Assembly (NCBI RefSeq): GCF_002865605.1
Contig: NZ_CP025583.1
Location: forward strand, 1,592,501-1,656,500
Direction of reading: 5' to 3'
DNA length: 64,000 bases
From: Paracoccus jeotgali
Lineage (GTDB): Bacteria > Pseudomonadota > Alphaproteobacteria > Rhodobacterales > Rhodobacteraceae
How positions within the stretch are numbered: the stretch's first letter is position 1; each line of letters begins with the position of its first letter. Below are positions 44,286 through 54,630 of the stretch, in pieces. The notes beneath the pieces were generated by a model. That model was not told the DNA's origin and searched no databases. It saw only the letters and a program-made list of their open reading frames with translations. The translations under genes and the position numbers were made by a program.

Positions 44286-46705
44286 ATCAGATCCGCAAGC
44301 CCGGCCTCGGCCATCAGGCGGGCGGCCTCGCGCTCGATCAGACGCTCGGCGCCCTCGCCCTCGATCCGCACCCGCCCAGCCTCGAGCAGCAGGGGCGCGG
44401 CCAACGGGGTGACATGGGGGGCGCGGGCGTGGACGATGCGCGGGCGGTCGGCCAGCATCTGCTCGATCCGACCGAAATCGACCAGGCCCCGCATCGCCTC
44501 GGTCCGGGTCAGGCGCAGCAGCAGGTGGTCGGGGTCGTGACGGCGCAGCGTGTCATAGATGATGTCGCTGGAAAATGTCGCCTGCCGCCCCGATTTGCGC
44601 TGCCCCGGCAGGTTGCGCTGCAGCAGCCCTGCCACCGTCGCCACGTCGCGAAAGGCGCGTTTCATCACCGCGTTCCCCGCCAGCCAGTCGGCCAGCCCTT
44701 CGCGCAGGCTGTCGGGGGCAAGGAAGGGCGCAGGATCATCCACCGGATCGACCGACCAGATCAGCACCGCGTAATCGCTGGCGATGAAGCCCAGCGGGCC
44801 AAGGCCCGCCTGCTCCATCCGCCGGGTCAGCAGCAGGCCCAGCGTCTGGTTGGCGTTGCGCCCGGCAAAGCTGTAGGCGACGAGGCAGGCCTGATCGCCG
44901 CGCAGGAACGTCTCGCAGGTCAGCGTGCCGGGCTGCGGCAGGACCGAGATCTCGCGCTGCAGCTCAAGCCATTCGCGGGTGTGGCCGGGCAGCGCATCCC
45001 AGGCGCCGGGATCGCCGATCAGCGCCAGCACCCGTTCCGACAGCCGGGTCGAGGTCGCCAGCTTGGTGCCCGAAAACACCGCGATCTTGGGCTGGCGCGA
45101 GGGGTTGGGCGTCACCTCGACCACCATGTCGCGCAGCCGGTCATAGCGCACCGTCTGCCCGCCCATCAGAAAGGTGTCGCCGGGCGAGAGCTGCGCGGCA
45201 AACGCCTCTTCGACCTCGCCCAAAGGCGCGCCGCCGCGCCCGCTGCGGCGGACCTTCAGCTTTTCGGTGTCGGTGATGGTGCCGATGTTCATCCTGATCG
45301 CGCGCGCTGCCCGTGGATCGCGCAGATGCCATAATCCGTCGCGCTGAACCAGCCTTTGCCAGCGGTCATAGGCGCGCAGCGCATAGCCGCCCGTCGCCGC
45401 GAAATCGAGGCAGTCGTCAAAGGCTGCGCGGCTGACCCCGCCATAGGGCCCGGCAGTGCGGATCTCGGCAAACAGCGCATCGGCGTCGAAGGGCCCGGCG
45501 CAGGCGGTCAGCAGGATCTGCTGGCACAGCACGTCCAGCCCGCCGGGGCGCCTAGCGTCATCCTCTCCATCCAGATCATGGGCGGCGACGGCTTGCAGGG
45601 CGGCCACGCATTCGATCACCTCGAAGCGGTTGGCGGGCACGATCCGCGCCCGGCTGGGGGCGTCGTAGCGGTGGTTCGCGCGCCCGATGCGCTGCACCAG
45701 CCGCTTGATGTTCTTGGGCGCGGCGACCTGTATGACCAGATCGACATCGCCCCAGTCGATCCCCAGATCGAGGCTGCCGGTCGCCACCACGGCCCGCAAC
45801 GCGCCGGCGGCCATCGCCGCCTCGACCCGGGCGCGGGTCTCGCGGGCGAGGCTGCCGTGATGCAGTCCGATGGGCAGGTTGGCGTCGTTGACGGCCCACA
45901 GCGCCTGAAAGAACAGCTCAGCCTGGGCGCGGGTGTTGACGAAGACCAGCGTCAGCCGCGCGGCCGCGATGGCGTCCATGACGTCCTGCGCGGCGTGCCG
46001 CCCGCCGCCCCCCGACCAGGGCGGCGGGCGGGCCACATCCAGCATCGCGATGTCGGGCGGCGGGCCGGGATCGGCCTCGACCACGCGCGCGCCGCCCATC
46101 CACCGCGCCAGCGCCGGCGGGTTTTCCACCGTCGCCGACAGCGCCGCGACCTGCAGCCCCTGCGCGAGGCTGCGCAGCCGCGCCAGCCCCAGCATCAGCT
46201 GATCGCCGCGCTTGCTTTCGGCCAGCGCATGGATCTCATCGATTACCACCCGCTTCAGCGCGCCGAAGATCCTGGGCGCTTCGGGATAGGACAGCATCAG
46301 GGCGAGGCTTTCCGGCGTCGTCAGCAGGATCTCGGGCGGGTCGACGCGCTGTCTGGCGCGACGGGTCTGGCTGGTGTCGCCGGTCCGGTCCTCGATGCGG
46401 ATCGACAGGCCCAGATCGGCCACCGGGCGCGACAGGTTGCGGGCGATGTCATGGGTCAGCGCCTTCAGCGGGCTGACATACAGCGTGTGCAGCCCCTCAT
46501 GCGGGTCCTGCAGCAATTGCGCGAGCGTCGGCAGAAACCCCGCCAGCGTCTTGCCGCCCCCGGTCGGCGCCATCAGCAGCACATCGCCCTGCGCCGCCAG
46601 CAGGTCAAGCTGATGCGGATGCGGCTGCCAGTGCTGCGCGGCGAACCACGCCGCAATCTCGCGGGGCATGACCTCCGCGCCGAGCGCTTGCGCCGCCTCG
46701 CTCAT
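44282..46705 (-). CDS. Ligase-associated DNA damage response DEXH-box helicase (Lhr-Core)
   Basis: An 807-residue superfamily 2 helicase. Walker A APTGGGKT (46-53), DEIH box (156-159), motif III SATVENPPALA near 195, motif VI QRIGRANHR near 345, then the winged helix and Lhr-specific domain. It matches the short Lhr-Core type that lacks the long C-terminal extension of full Lhr. A 3'-to-5' DNA translocase that can act on RNA-DNA hybrids. Overlaps the ligase stop by four bases. Confidence 0.93.
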   Translation of the reverse strand: MSEAAQALGAEVMPREIAAWFAAQHWQPHPHQLDLLAAQGDVLLMAPTGGGKTLAGFLPTLAQLLQDPHEGLHTLYVSPLKALTHDIARNLSRPVADLGLSIRIEDRTGDTSQTRRARQRVDPPEILLTTPESLALMLSYPEAPRIFGALKRVVIDEIHALAESKRGDQLMLGLARLRSLAQGLQVAALSATVENPPALARWMGGARVVEADPGPPPDIAMLDVARPPPWSGGGGRHAAQDVMDAIAAARLTLVFVNTRAQAELFFQALWAVNDANLPIGLHHGSLARETRARVEAAMAAGALRAVVATGSLDLGIDWGDVDLVIQVAAPKNIKRLVQRIGRANHRYDAPSRARIVPANRFEVIECVAALQAVAAHDLDGEDDARRPGGLDVLCQQILLTACAGPFDADALFAEIRTAGPYGGVSRAAFDDCLDFAATGGYALRAYDRWQRLVQRDGLWHLRDPRAARAIRMNIGTITDTEKLKVRRSGRGGAPLGEVEEAFAAQLSPGDTFLMGGQTVRYDRLRDMVVEVTPNPSRQPKIAVFSGTKLATSTRLSERVLALIGDPGAWDALPGHTREWLELQREISVLPQPGTLTCETFLRGDQACLVAYSFAGRNANQTLGLLLTRRMEQAGLGPLGFIASDYAVLIWSVDPVDDPAPFLAPDSLREGLADWLAGNAVMKRAFRDVATVAGLLQRNLPGQRKSGRQATFSSDIIYDTLRRHDPDHLLLRLTRTEAMRGLVDFGRIEQMLADRPRIVHARAPHVTPLAAPLLLEAGRVRIEGEGAERLIEREAARLMAEAGLADLM

Positions 46706-48285
46706 GGTGTTTCGGGCGGCAGCATGGCGCGGAGCGTCTCGATCCGGTCGGCCTCGGCGGCGGGCTTGTCGTCGCGGATGCGGCTGATCCGGGGAAAGCG
46801 CATGGCCAGCCCGGATTTGTGGCGGGGCGAGCGGTTCAGCCCCTCGAACGCGACCTCGACCACCTGAGTCGGACGCAGCGCGCGGACCGGGCCGAAACGC
46901 TCGGTCGTGTTGCTGCGCACGAAGCGGTCCAGCCCGCGCAGCTCCTCGTCGGTGAATCCGAAATAGGCCTTGCCAACCGGCACCAGCTCATCCCCGTCCC
47001 AGACGCCAAAGGTGAAGTCGGAGTAATAGCCCGACCGCTTGCCATGCCCGCGCTGCGCATAGAGCAGCACCGCGTCCACCACCATCGGATCGCGCTTCCA
47101 CTTGAACCAAGGGCCCTTCATCCGCCCGGCCAGATAGAGGCTGTCGCGGCGTTTCAGCATCAACCCTTCGATGATCGCGTCGGGCGGATCGGCGCGCAGC
47201 GCGGCCAGCGCCTGCCAGTCGTCAAAGGGCAGCAGCGGCGACAGGTCGATCTGCGGATCCGCGATTTCGGCAATGGCGGCCTTTAGCGCGGCGCGGCGGT
47301 CGTCGAAGGGCTGAGCGCGCAGATCCTCGCCCTTCCACAGCAGCAGATCATAGGCGCGCAGCAGGGCCGGGTGGGTGCCGAGCAGCTTTTTCGGCACGGT
47401 CTTGCGGTTCAGCCGCTGCTGCAGGTCGGAAAAGCTGCCGACCGCCTCGCCGCGCGTCACCAGCAGCTCGCCATCGATCACCCCGTCGAAATCGAGCCGG
47501 TCGAGCAGGTCGGGGAAACCCGCGCTGATATCCTCTCCCCGCCGGGAATATAGCCGCCGCACGCCCTGATCGGCCACCGCCTGCACGCGGATGCCGTCCC
47601 ATTTCCACTCGGCGGCGAAATCGGCCGGATCAAGCTGGGCCAGCGCCTCGGCATCGGTGGGGGTGGACAGCATCACGGGGCGAAAGGGTGCGCGGGCGGC
47701 GGCCTCGGGGCGGTCGCCGCCCTCGGCCCAAGCGAAAAGGTCGAGATAGGGCGGGCTGAGGCCGTGCCAGATCTCCTCGATCTCGGTCAGGGGCAGATTG
47801 CCGAACTCGGCCAGCGCCGCCCGCGCCAGCCGGGCCGAGATGCCGACCCGCAGCGCCCCGGTCGCCAGCTTCAGATAGGCATAGCGTTCCGACGGCGGCA
47901 GCCGGTCCAGCTCGCCCGCGATGATGCCGGGCAGCGCAGCCTTGCCGCTGGTCTGCAGTTCGTGCACCAGATCGGGCAGGTCGGGGTCGCTGTCGTTGCG
48001 CCGCAGATCGTCGGGCGCGGGCCAGATCAAGGCGATGGTCTCGGCCAGGTCGCCCACGAAATCGTAGCTGATGGCGAAAAGCTGCGGATCGACGCGCTCG
48101 GCCACCAGCCCGCGCAGCAGCGACGGCGTCACCGCCCGCAGCTTCAGATCGCCGGTCAGCGCGGCCAGCGCCAGCCCGCGCTCGGGATCTGATGTCTCGC
48201 CGAAATATTCGGCCAGCAGGCGCAGCTTGCCATTGCGCTGCGGCGTGAAGGCAAGGCGTTCCAGCAGGGTCGCAAAGCGCCGCAT
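46702..48285 (-). CDS. ATP-dependent DNA ligase (ligase-associated DNA damage response cluster)
   Basis: A 527-residue ATP-dependent ligase: N-terminal DNA-binding domain (1 to about 200), nucleotidyl-transferase core with the KWDG lysine (Lys228) that carries AMP, motif III-like DGVIDGELLV, motif IV EGLMLKRRDS and motif V WFKWKRDP, and a C-terminal OB fold. Bacterial chromosomes already have NAD-dependent LigA, so this is a repair ligase. The ATG at 48285 shares a base with the exonuclease stop; a GTG one codon before is also possible. Confidence 0.92.
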   Translation of the reverse strand: MRRFATLLERLAFTPQRNGKLRLLAEYFGETSDPERGLALAALTGDLKLRAVTPSLLRGLVAERVDPQLFAISYDFVGDLAETIALIWPAPDDLRRNDSDPDLPDLVHELQTSGKAALPGIIAGELDRLPPSERYAYLKLATGALRVGISARLARAALAEFGNLPLTEIEEIWHGLSPPYLDLFAWAEGGDRPEAAARAPFRPVMLSTPTDAEALAQLDPADFAAEWKWDGIRVQAVADQGVRRLYSRRGEDISAGFPDLLDRLDFDGVIDGELLVTRGEAVGSFSDLQQRLNRKTVPKKLLGTHPALLRAYDLLLWKGEDLRAQPFDDRRAALKAAIAEIADPQIDLSPLLPFDDWQALAALRADPPDAIIEGLMLKRRDSLYLAGRMKGPWFKWKRDPMVVDAVLLYAQRGHGKRSGYYSDFTFGVWDGDELVPVGKAYFGFTDEELRGLDRFVRSNTTERFGPVRALRPTQVVEVAFEGLNRSPRHKSGLAMRFPRISRIRDDKPAAEADRIETLRAMLPPETP

Positions 48286-49289
48286 CACTCGGCCTCGTCT
48301 TCAAAGCCGGCCAGATGCAGCGGGATCGCGACCCGGCCCTGCAGCTCGCACCAGCGGATCACCGCATCCTCGCGCCCATGCGTCACCCATGTCTGGGCGG
48401 GGTCCAGTTCGGTGATGGTGCGCGTCAGGTCCGGCCAGTCGACATGGTCCGAGATCACCAGCGGCAATTCCACCCCGCGCTGCCGGGCCCGCGCCCGCAC
48501 CGCCATCCAGCCGCTGGCAAAGCAGATCACCGGATCGGGGAAACGCTGCGCCCATGTCGCCTCGAAGGCCGAAGGCGGCGCGAGGATGATCTGCCCCGCG
48601 AAATCCGCCTTGCGCATCTGATCGGTGGTGGCGGGACGCAGATCGCCCAGCGCGACCCCCTGCTGGATGTGGTATTCGCACAGCGCCAGCATCGCGCCGT
48701 GCAGATAGATCGGCCCCGTCCAGCCCCGCTCGCGCAGCAGCATGATGACCCGCTGCGCCTTGCCCAGCGCATAGGCGCCGACCAGATGGGCCCGTTCGGG
48801 AAAGCGGGCGACGGAATCGAGCAGCTTGTCGATCTCGGTCGCGGGGTCGGGGTGGCGAAAGACCGGCAGGCCGAAGGTCGCCTCGGTCACGAAGATGTCG
48901 CAGGGGACCGGCTCGAACGGCGCGCAAGAGGGGTTGGCGACGCGGGCATAGTCGCCCGACACCGTGACCCGAACGCCCTGCGTGTGCACGGCGATCTGGG
49001 CCGAGCCGAGGATATGGCCGGCCGGGTGAAAGCTGACGCGGGCATCACCGATCTGCGTCTCTCCCTGCGCGGGCTGGCGGCTGGCGGTGAAATCCTCGCC
49101 ATAGCGGATCGCCATCAGGTCCAGCGTCTGCCGGGTGGCCATCACCGCGCCATGCCCGGCGCGGGCGTGGTCGCCATGGGCGTGGGTGATCAGCGCGCGC
49201 GGCACCGGGCGCTGCGGGTCGATGTAAAAATCGCCCGAAGGGCAGTAAAGCCCTTCGGGACGCGGGATCAACGGCGCAGGGGCCGACAT
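48285..49289 (-). CDS. Ligase-associated DNA damage response exonuclease (metallo-beta-lactamase fold)
   Basis: A 334-residue nuclease of the MBL/beta-CASP group (TIGR04122-like, kin to SNM1/Artemis). The metal motif THAHGDH spans His36, His38, Asp40 and His41; AGHILGSAQI and VSGDYARVANP, FVTEATFG follow, and a C-terminal Gly/His motif stands near ISDHVDWPDL. It should digest DNA ends in the same pathway as the ligase, helicase and endonuclease genes downstream. Its ATG directly abuts the stop of the stress-protein gene, so the unit is five genes long. Confidence 0.92.
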   Translation of the reverse strand: MSAPAPLIPRPEGLYCPSGDFYIDPQRPVPRALITHAHGDHARAGHGAVMATRQTLDLMAIRYGEDFTASRQPAQGETQIGDARVSFHPAGHILGSAQIAVHTQGVRVTVSGDYARVANPSCAPFEPVPCDIFVTEATFGLPVFRHPDPATEIDKLLDSVARFPERAHLVGAYALGKAQRVIMLLRERGWTGPIYLHGAMLALCEYHIQQGVALGDLRPATTDQMRKADFAGQIILAPPSAFEATWAQRFPDPVICFASGWMAVRARARQRGVELPLVISDHVDWPDLTRTITELDPAQTWVTHGREDAVIRWCELQGRVAIPLHLAGFEDEAE

Positions 49290-49760
49290 TCAGAACTGAA
49301 GGGTGAAATTGCTGCCCAGATCAGGATGCTTGCCGGTGATCTGCGCGCGCGCCATCTGGTAGAGGAAGTTGATGGTGCCGCCCTCGCTCATCCAGACCTC
49401 GGCGCTGCGCGGCTGATACGAGACCAGCAGCACATCGTCGTCGCGCTTGCCATCCTCGAACCAGCTTGACGCCACCACGTTCCAGACCTCGTCCAGCTTC
49501 TCGCGGTCATGCGAGACCGAGAGATGCCCGGACACATCGGCGTAAAGCCCCTTGTCCTCGCTGGACAGGACCAGCCGCGCATCGGTGCCCTTGCTGGCCT
49601 CTTTCGCCATCGGGGTTTCCTTGGCGGTGATGAACCAGATCGTCTTGTCGCCCTCGACGAGGTTGGGGGACATGGGCAGATAACGGTCACCGACCTGCAG
49701 CATGCCAGCCTGAATACCCTTGAGACGGTCGTAGAATTCTTCCTTGCGGTCGGTCGTCAT
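49290..49760 (-). CDS. Pyridoxamine 5'-phosphate oxidase-like general stress protein
   Basis: A 156-residue split-barrel FMN-binding-type protein, like general stress protein 26: FYDRLKGIQAGMLQVGDRYLPMSPNLVEGD, then IWFITAKETPMAKE, LVLSSEDKGLYADVSGHLSV and EVWMSEGGT. True pyridoxamine-phosphate oxidases are longer, so PdxH activity is unlikely; a flavin or flavin-like cofactor is probable. It is first in the Lhr-ligase operon with no gap to the exonuclease gene, which may mean stress-linked expression. The ATG at 49760 is preferred to an in-frame start 22 codons up. Confidence 0.88.
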   Translation of the reverse strand: MTTDRKEEFYDRLKGIQAGMLQVGDRYLPMSPNLVEGDKTIWFITAKETPMAKEASKGTDARLVLSSEDKGLYADVSGHLSVSHDREKLDEVWNVVASSWFEDGKRDDDVLLVSYQPRSAEVWMSEGGTINFLYQMARAQITGKHPDLGSNFTLQF

Positions 49761-49800
49761 GAAACACCTCTTTGCTGAGTCGTGCCTCAACACCGCGCCA

Positions 49801-49822
49801 CCGGGCGAAGTTCCCCGCCCGG
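49801..49822 (-). terminator. Hairpin downstream of bztD
   Basis: A 7-bp stem CCGGGCG/CGCCCGG with an 8-base loop, 11 bases after the bztD stop on the minus strand. There is no T-tract after it, so termination is only likely. Confidence 0.45.
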
Positions 49823-49833
49823 CCACGCAATCC

Positions 49834-50613
<780 letters not shown>

Positions 50614-50622
50614 GACGCCCCC

Positions 50623-52077
50623 TTAACGGTGTTCGCGGCTGAGCCGGCGCTCGAGATACATCGAGTAACGCGACATGGCGAAGCAGATGGAAAAGAAGAT
50701 CGCGCCGACAAAGACGAAGGGCTCCCAATAGATGCCCTTCCAGGCGAAATCGGCGCGCACGAAATCCGAGATCCCCTTGAGCGGCTCGTAAAGCCCGATC
50801 AGCCCGACCAGGGTGGTGTCCTTGAACATGCCGATGAAGGTGCCGACGATGCCGGGGATCGAGATCTTCAGCGCCTGCGGCAGCACGATCAGCCGCTGCG
50901 CCTGCCAATAGGTCAGCCCCAGCGAATCGCTGGCCTCGTATTGCCCGCGCGGCAGCGCCGCCAGCCCGCCGCGAATGACCTCGGCCATATAGGCGGCGGC
51001 GAAGATGGTCACCATGATGATGACGCGCAGGATGATGTCGAAATTCGTCCCCGGCGGCAGGAAATAGTTGAGCAGCATCGAGGCCACGAACAGCAGCGTG
51101 ATCAGCGGCACGCCGCGGATGAACTCGATGAAGACGACGGCGAAGATGCGGATCAGGAACATCTCGGATCGGCGAGCAAGGGCGAGCACGATGCCCAGCG
51201 GCAGCGACATGGCGATGCCCGAGACGCCGATCACCACGGCCAGCAGAAAGCCCCCGAACTCGCGCGATTCGACGGCGGGCAGCCACAGCGGCAGCGCCCG
51301 CGCCGCCGCCTGCGCCAGCGGCGCGGCCAGGAAGGCCAAGAACAGCACCGTCGCCGCGACACCGATCAGGGGCGCCAGCGCCGGCAACCGCGTCGCCAGC
51401 AGCCGCGCGATCACCAGCCCCACGCCGGCCCCCGCCAGCACCATCAGGGGCAGCCACAGCGTCCCGCCCCACAGCAGCCAGACCCCGGCAAAGGGGTAAA
51501 GCAGCGTGAACCACAGCAGCCCACGCGGCGCGGACCGGGCAAGAAACAGCGCCAGCGCGAACAGCGCCAGCGTGAAGCCCATTGCCGGCAGACCCACCCC
51601 CGCCACATACATCAGCGCCAGCGTCAGCAGCCCGCCGCCGACCAGCACCCGCAGCCGGATCGCGGCGCTGACCGAAAACAGCACCGGGGCCAGTGCGATG
51701 AACAGCAGCCCCATGGTCAGGATCGGGCGCCAGTATTCGGCGCGGGGATAGAAGCCGAACAGATATTGATGCCAACGCTCGCGGATGACGGCGAAACAGG
51801 CGCCGGTGGCATCCGGGCCCCAGGTGGCGGCGATGATCTCGCGGCATTCCTTTAGGCTGTCGGCGCGCCAGACGGCATGGGCGAACCACGGCCAGAAATG
51901 GCTGACCAGCAGCCAGATGATGATTAGCCCCAGCACCGTCAGCAGGCTGTTCACCCAGCCCGAGAACAGGTTCTGCCGCAGCCAGCCGACCGCGCCCTGC
52001 CCACCCGGCGGCGGCGGTTGCGGCGGCAGCATGGTGTCGCGGACAAAGGGCACGGTCTCGGCGTGGATCTCGCTCAT
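50623..52077 (-). CDS. bztC: Glutamate/glutamine/aspartate/asparagine ABC transporter permease BztC
   Basis: A 484-residue permease. The last 230 residues are the HisM-type core (SLPLGIVLALARRS, FIRGVPLITLLFVASML, ADVIRGG-like EVIRGGLAALPRGQYEASDSLG with the EAA loop). The first part has a terminal helix (near 40-65) and, at about 130-260, an unusual run of several extra hydrophobic segments instead of the usual soluble periplasmic loop. Together with BztB it forms the channel. It is longer than the typical 380-430 residues of BztC/AapM proteins. It starts three bases after bztB. Confidence 0.93.
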   Translation of the reverse strand: MSEIHAETVPFVRDTMLPPQPPPPGGQGAVGWLRQNLFSGWVNSLLTVLGLIIIWLLVSHFWPWFAHAVWRADSLKECREIIAATWGPDATGACFAVIRERWHQYLFGFYPRAEYWRPILTMGLLFIALAPVLFSVSAAIRLRVLVGGGLLTLALMYVAGVGLPAMGFTLALFALALFLARSAPRGLLWFTLLYPFAGVWLLWGGTLWLPLMVLAGAGVGLVIARLLATRLPALAPLIGVAATVLFLAFLAAPLAQAAARALPLWLPAVESREFGGFLLAVVIGVSGIAMSLPLGIVLALARRSEMFLIRIFAVVFIEFIRGVPLITLLFVASMLLNYFLPPGTNFDIILRVIIMVTIFAAAYMAEVIRGGLAALPRGQYEASDSLGLTYWQAQRLIVLPQALKISIPGIVGTFIGMFKDTTLVGLIGLYEPLKGISDFVRADFAWKGIYWEPFVFVGAIFFSICFAMSRYSMYLERRLSREHR

Positions 52078-52080
52078 CGC

Positions 52081-53334
52081 TCAGCGCTCCTTCAGGGTGA
52101 CGCGGCGGTTATAGAGGTTCATCACCCCCGAGATGATCAGGCTGATCGCCAGATAGACCAGCATCATCAGCAGGATGCCCTCCAGCTCTCGCCCGGTCTG
52201 GTTGACCGTCGTGCCGCCCAGCGTGCCGCGCAGATCCATGTAACCGACCGCGATCGCCAGTGACGAGTTCTTGGTCAGGTTCAGATATTGCGAGATCAGC
52301 GGCGGCACGATCACCCGCAGCGCCTGCGGCAGGATCACCAGATTCATCGTCTGGCGCGGCCCCAGCCCCAGCGAGTAGGCCGCCTCGGTCTGGCCGCGCG
52401 ACACGGCGAGGATGCCCGCCCGCACGATTTCCGCGATGAAGGCGCCGGTATACAGCGTCAGCGCCAGCCACAGCACCACCAGCGAGTTGTCGACGCTGAT
52501 CCCGCCCTTGAAGTTGAATCCCGCCAGCGCCGGCAGTTCCAGATGCAGGCCAAAGACCTGCCACAGCACCACCGGCGGCACCGCGAACAGCGCCAGATTG
52601 ATCCACCATGTGACCGGCCTGCGCCCGGTCCGGCCCTGTATCCGCCGGGCGCGACTGTTGATGGCAGAGCGGATCACCACCGCCGCGACCAGCAGCCCGA
52701 TGAACATGATGGCGAGCCACGGAATATGGATGCGCCCCAGTTCCAGCACGCCGGGCGAGTGTTCGGCCACGATGGCGGGGATCGCGGTATAGCGGTTGGT
52801 CGGCGCGACCAGACCCAGGATCAGCTGGCGCCCGTCCTCGCCCTGATAGGCGCGGGGCGCGGGCGTGATCTCGGTGAATACTGCATAGATGATCAGGATC
52901 CACAGCAGCAGCGGGATGTTGCGGAAGGTCTCGACATAGATCGTCATCAGCCGCGCGAACAGCCAGTTGCGCGACAGGCGCAGCACGCCGGCCGTGATCC
53001 CCAGCAGCGTCGCCGCGATACAGCCAAGGGCCGAGACCAGCAGCGTGTTCAGCAGCCCGACGACCGCCGCCCGCAGATGGGTGTCGTCGCTGTCATAGGG
53101 GATAAGCTGTTGCGGGATGTCATAGCCCGCGCGGTTGAACAGGAACCCGAAATCGATGTCCTTGCCCAGCCGCGACAGGTTCTCGACCGTGTTTCCGATC
53201 AGCCACCAGGCCAGCGACATGACCAGAATGAAGACGATGACCTGAAAGGTAAGCGACCGGTAACGGCGGTCATAGATCAGCATGCCGGGGCGAAAGGGCG
53301 GCGCGGGCGGGGCAGCCGGAAGGCTGTCTGTCAT
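52081..53334 (-). CDS. bztB: Glutamate/glutamine/aspartate/asparagine ABC transporter permease BztB
   Basis: A 417-residue permease of the BztB/AapQ type: cytoplasmic start, first helix near 30-50 (VIVFILVMSLAWWLIGNT), the large periplasmic loop with FLFNRAGYDIPQQLIPYD, then HisM-type helices beginning LLNTLLVSALGCIAATLLGI and the EAA loop FIAEIVRAGILAVSRGQTEAA. The length is normal. It follows bztA by 100 bases, a gap typical for lowered expression after a binding-protein gene, and precedes bztC closely. Confidence 0.94.
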   Translation of the reverse strand: MTDSLPAAPPAPPFRPGMLIYDRRYRSLTFQVIVFILVMSLAWWLIGNTVENLSRLGKDIDFGFLFNRAGYDIPQQLIPYDSDDTHLRAAVVGLLNTLLVSALGCIAATLLGITAGVLRLSRNWLFARLMTIYVETFRNIPLLLWILIIYAVFTEITPAPRAYQGEDGRQLILGLVAPTNRYTAIPAIVAEHSPGVLELGRIHIPWLAIMFIGLLVAAVVIRSAINSRARRIQGRTGRRPVTWWINLALFAVPPVVLWQVFGLHLELPALAGFNFKGGISVDNSLVVLWLALTLYTGAFIAEIVRAGILAVSRGQTEAAYSLGLGPRQTMNLVILPQALRVIVPPLISQYLNLTKNSSLAIAVGYMDLRGTLGGTTVNQTGRELEGILLMMLVYLAISLIISGVMNLYNRRVTLKER

Positions 53335-53434
53335 CGCTGTCTCTCCGTGGCGGCGGACGCGGACGCTCCTGTCTGGTCAGGCGTGGCGGACGCGCAGGCA
53401 GCCCCGCGCGTCACGCCCGTGTTCCCGGCCGCGA

Positions 53435-54460
53435 TCAGCGGAAGGGCATCGCATACAGCAGACCGCCCTGCGTCCACTGCGCATTCAGCCCGCGCGGCAG
53501 GCCGATGGGGGTCTGCTCGCCGATGGTGGCGGCGAAGATCTCGCCGTAATTGCCCGAGGCCGCGATGGCACGCTTGGCCCATTCCTTGTCCAGCCCGATC
53601 ATCGCGCCCAGATCGTCGGTGGTGCCCAGCAGGCGCTGCACTTCGGGGTTCTGCGAGGATTTCGCCAGTTCCTCGATGTTGGCCGAGGTGACGCCGTATT
53701 CCTCGGCCGCGATCAGCGCGAACAGCGTCCAGCGCACGATATCGCCCCAGTTGTTGTCGCCGTGGCGCACGATCGGACCCAGCGGCTCTTTCGAGATGAT
53801 CTCGGGCAGGATGACGTGCTGATCCGGGTTGGCAAAGGCCGCGCGGGTCGCGGCCAACCCCGAGGCGTCGGTCGTATAGCTGTCGCAGGCGCCGGCCATG
53901 TATTGCTGCTCGCCCTCGGCATTGCTGTCGATATTGACCGGGCGGTATTCCATGTTGTTGGCCTTGAAGTAATCGGCCAGGTTCAGTTCCGTCGTGGTCC
54001 CGGTCTGGATGCAGATGGTCGCGCCGTCCAGCTCCTTGGCCGAGCTGACGCCCAGCGATTTCGGCACCAGGAAGCCCTGCCCGTCATAGTAATTGACCCC
54101 CGCGAAATCGAGCTTAAGGTCGGTGTCGCGAGAAAAGGTCCAGGTCGAGTTGCGGGACAGCACATCGACCTCGCCCGAGGACAGGCCGGTAAAGCGCGTC
54201 TGCCCGGTCAGCGGCACGAATTTCACCTTCGAGGAATCGCCCAGCACGGCTGCGCCCAGTGCTTTGCAGAATGCGACGTCAAAGCCGGTCCAGTTGCCGT
54301 TCGCGTCGGGCGAGGCAAAGCCCACCAGCCCGGTATTGACCCCGCACAAAAGCTCGCCCCGGCTTTTCACCTGCGCCAGCGTGTCACCTTCGGCTGCGAC
54401 ACTCGCGCCGGCGACCAGCGCCGTCGCGGCGGCGACGCTGAAAAAGACGGATTTCCTCAT
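53435..54460 (-). CDS. bztA: Glutamate/glutamine/aspartate/asparagine-binding protein
   Basis: A 341-residue periplasmic SBP_bac_3 protein with signal peptide 1-23 (cleavage near VAA-EG). Family pieces: DTLAQVKSRGELLCGVNTGLVGFA, GNWTGFDVAFCKALGAAVLGD, VDVLSRNSTWTFSRDT, and QYMAGACDSYTTDASGLAA. Two pairs of Cys suggest disulphides. It captures acidic amino acids and their amides for BztBCD. First gene of the operon; 170 bases of upstream DNA separate it from the ATP12 gene. Confidence 0.94.
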   Translation of the reverse strand: MRKSVFFSVAAATALVAGASVAAEGDTLAQVKSRGELLCGVNTGLVGFASPDANGNWTGFDVAFCKALGAAVLGDSSKVKFVPLTGQTRFTGLSSGEVDVLSRNSTWTFSRDTDLKLDFAGVNYYDGQGFLVPKSLGVSSAKELDGATICIQTGTTTELNLADYFKANNMEYRPVNIDSNAEGEQQYMAGACDSYTTDASGLAATRAAFANPDQHVILPEIISKEPLGPIVRHGDNNWGDIVRWTLFALIAAEEYGVTSANIEELAKSSQNPEVQRLLGTTDDLGAMIGLDKEWAKRAIAASGNYGEIFAATIGEQTPIGLPRGLNAQWTQGGLLYAMPFR

Positions 54461-54630
54461 GAATTTCCCTTCCCGTTGGGCGGTCGGCGCCGCCTGTTAT
54501 CGCCGGACCTTGACCAGCCCGCTTGGCGATATTGTGACGATCACCGCCAACGCGTCAAGCATGGCGTCGGCCAGTAAGGCGATTGTGCGCGGCAGCAGTC
54601 GGTCGGCGAAGGGGCCGGGGGTTGCGCCGA
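54461..54630 (-). promoter_or_regulatory. Region upstream of bztA
   Basis: These 170 bases must contain the bztA promoter and end the ATP12 transcript. No clear hairpin or -35/-10 pair stands out. Confidence 0.3.
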
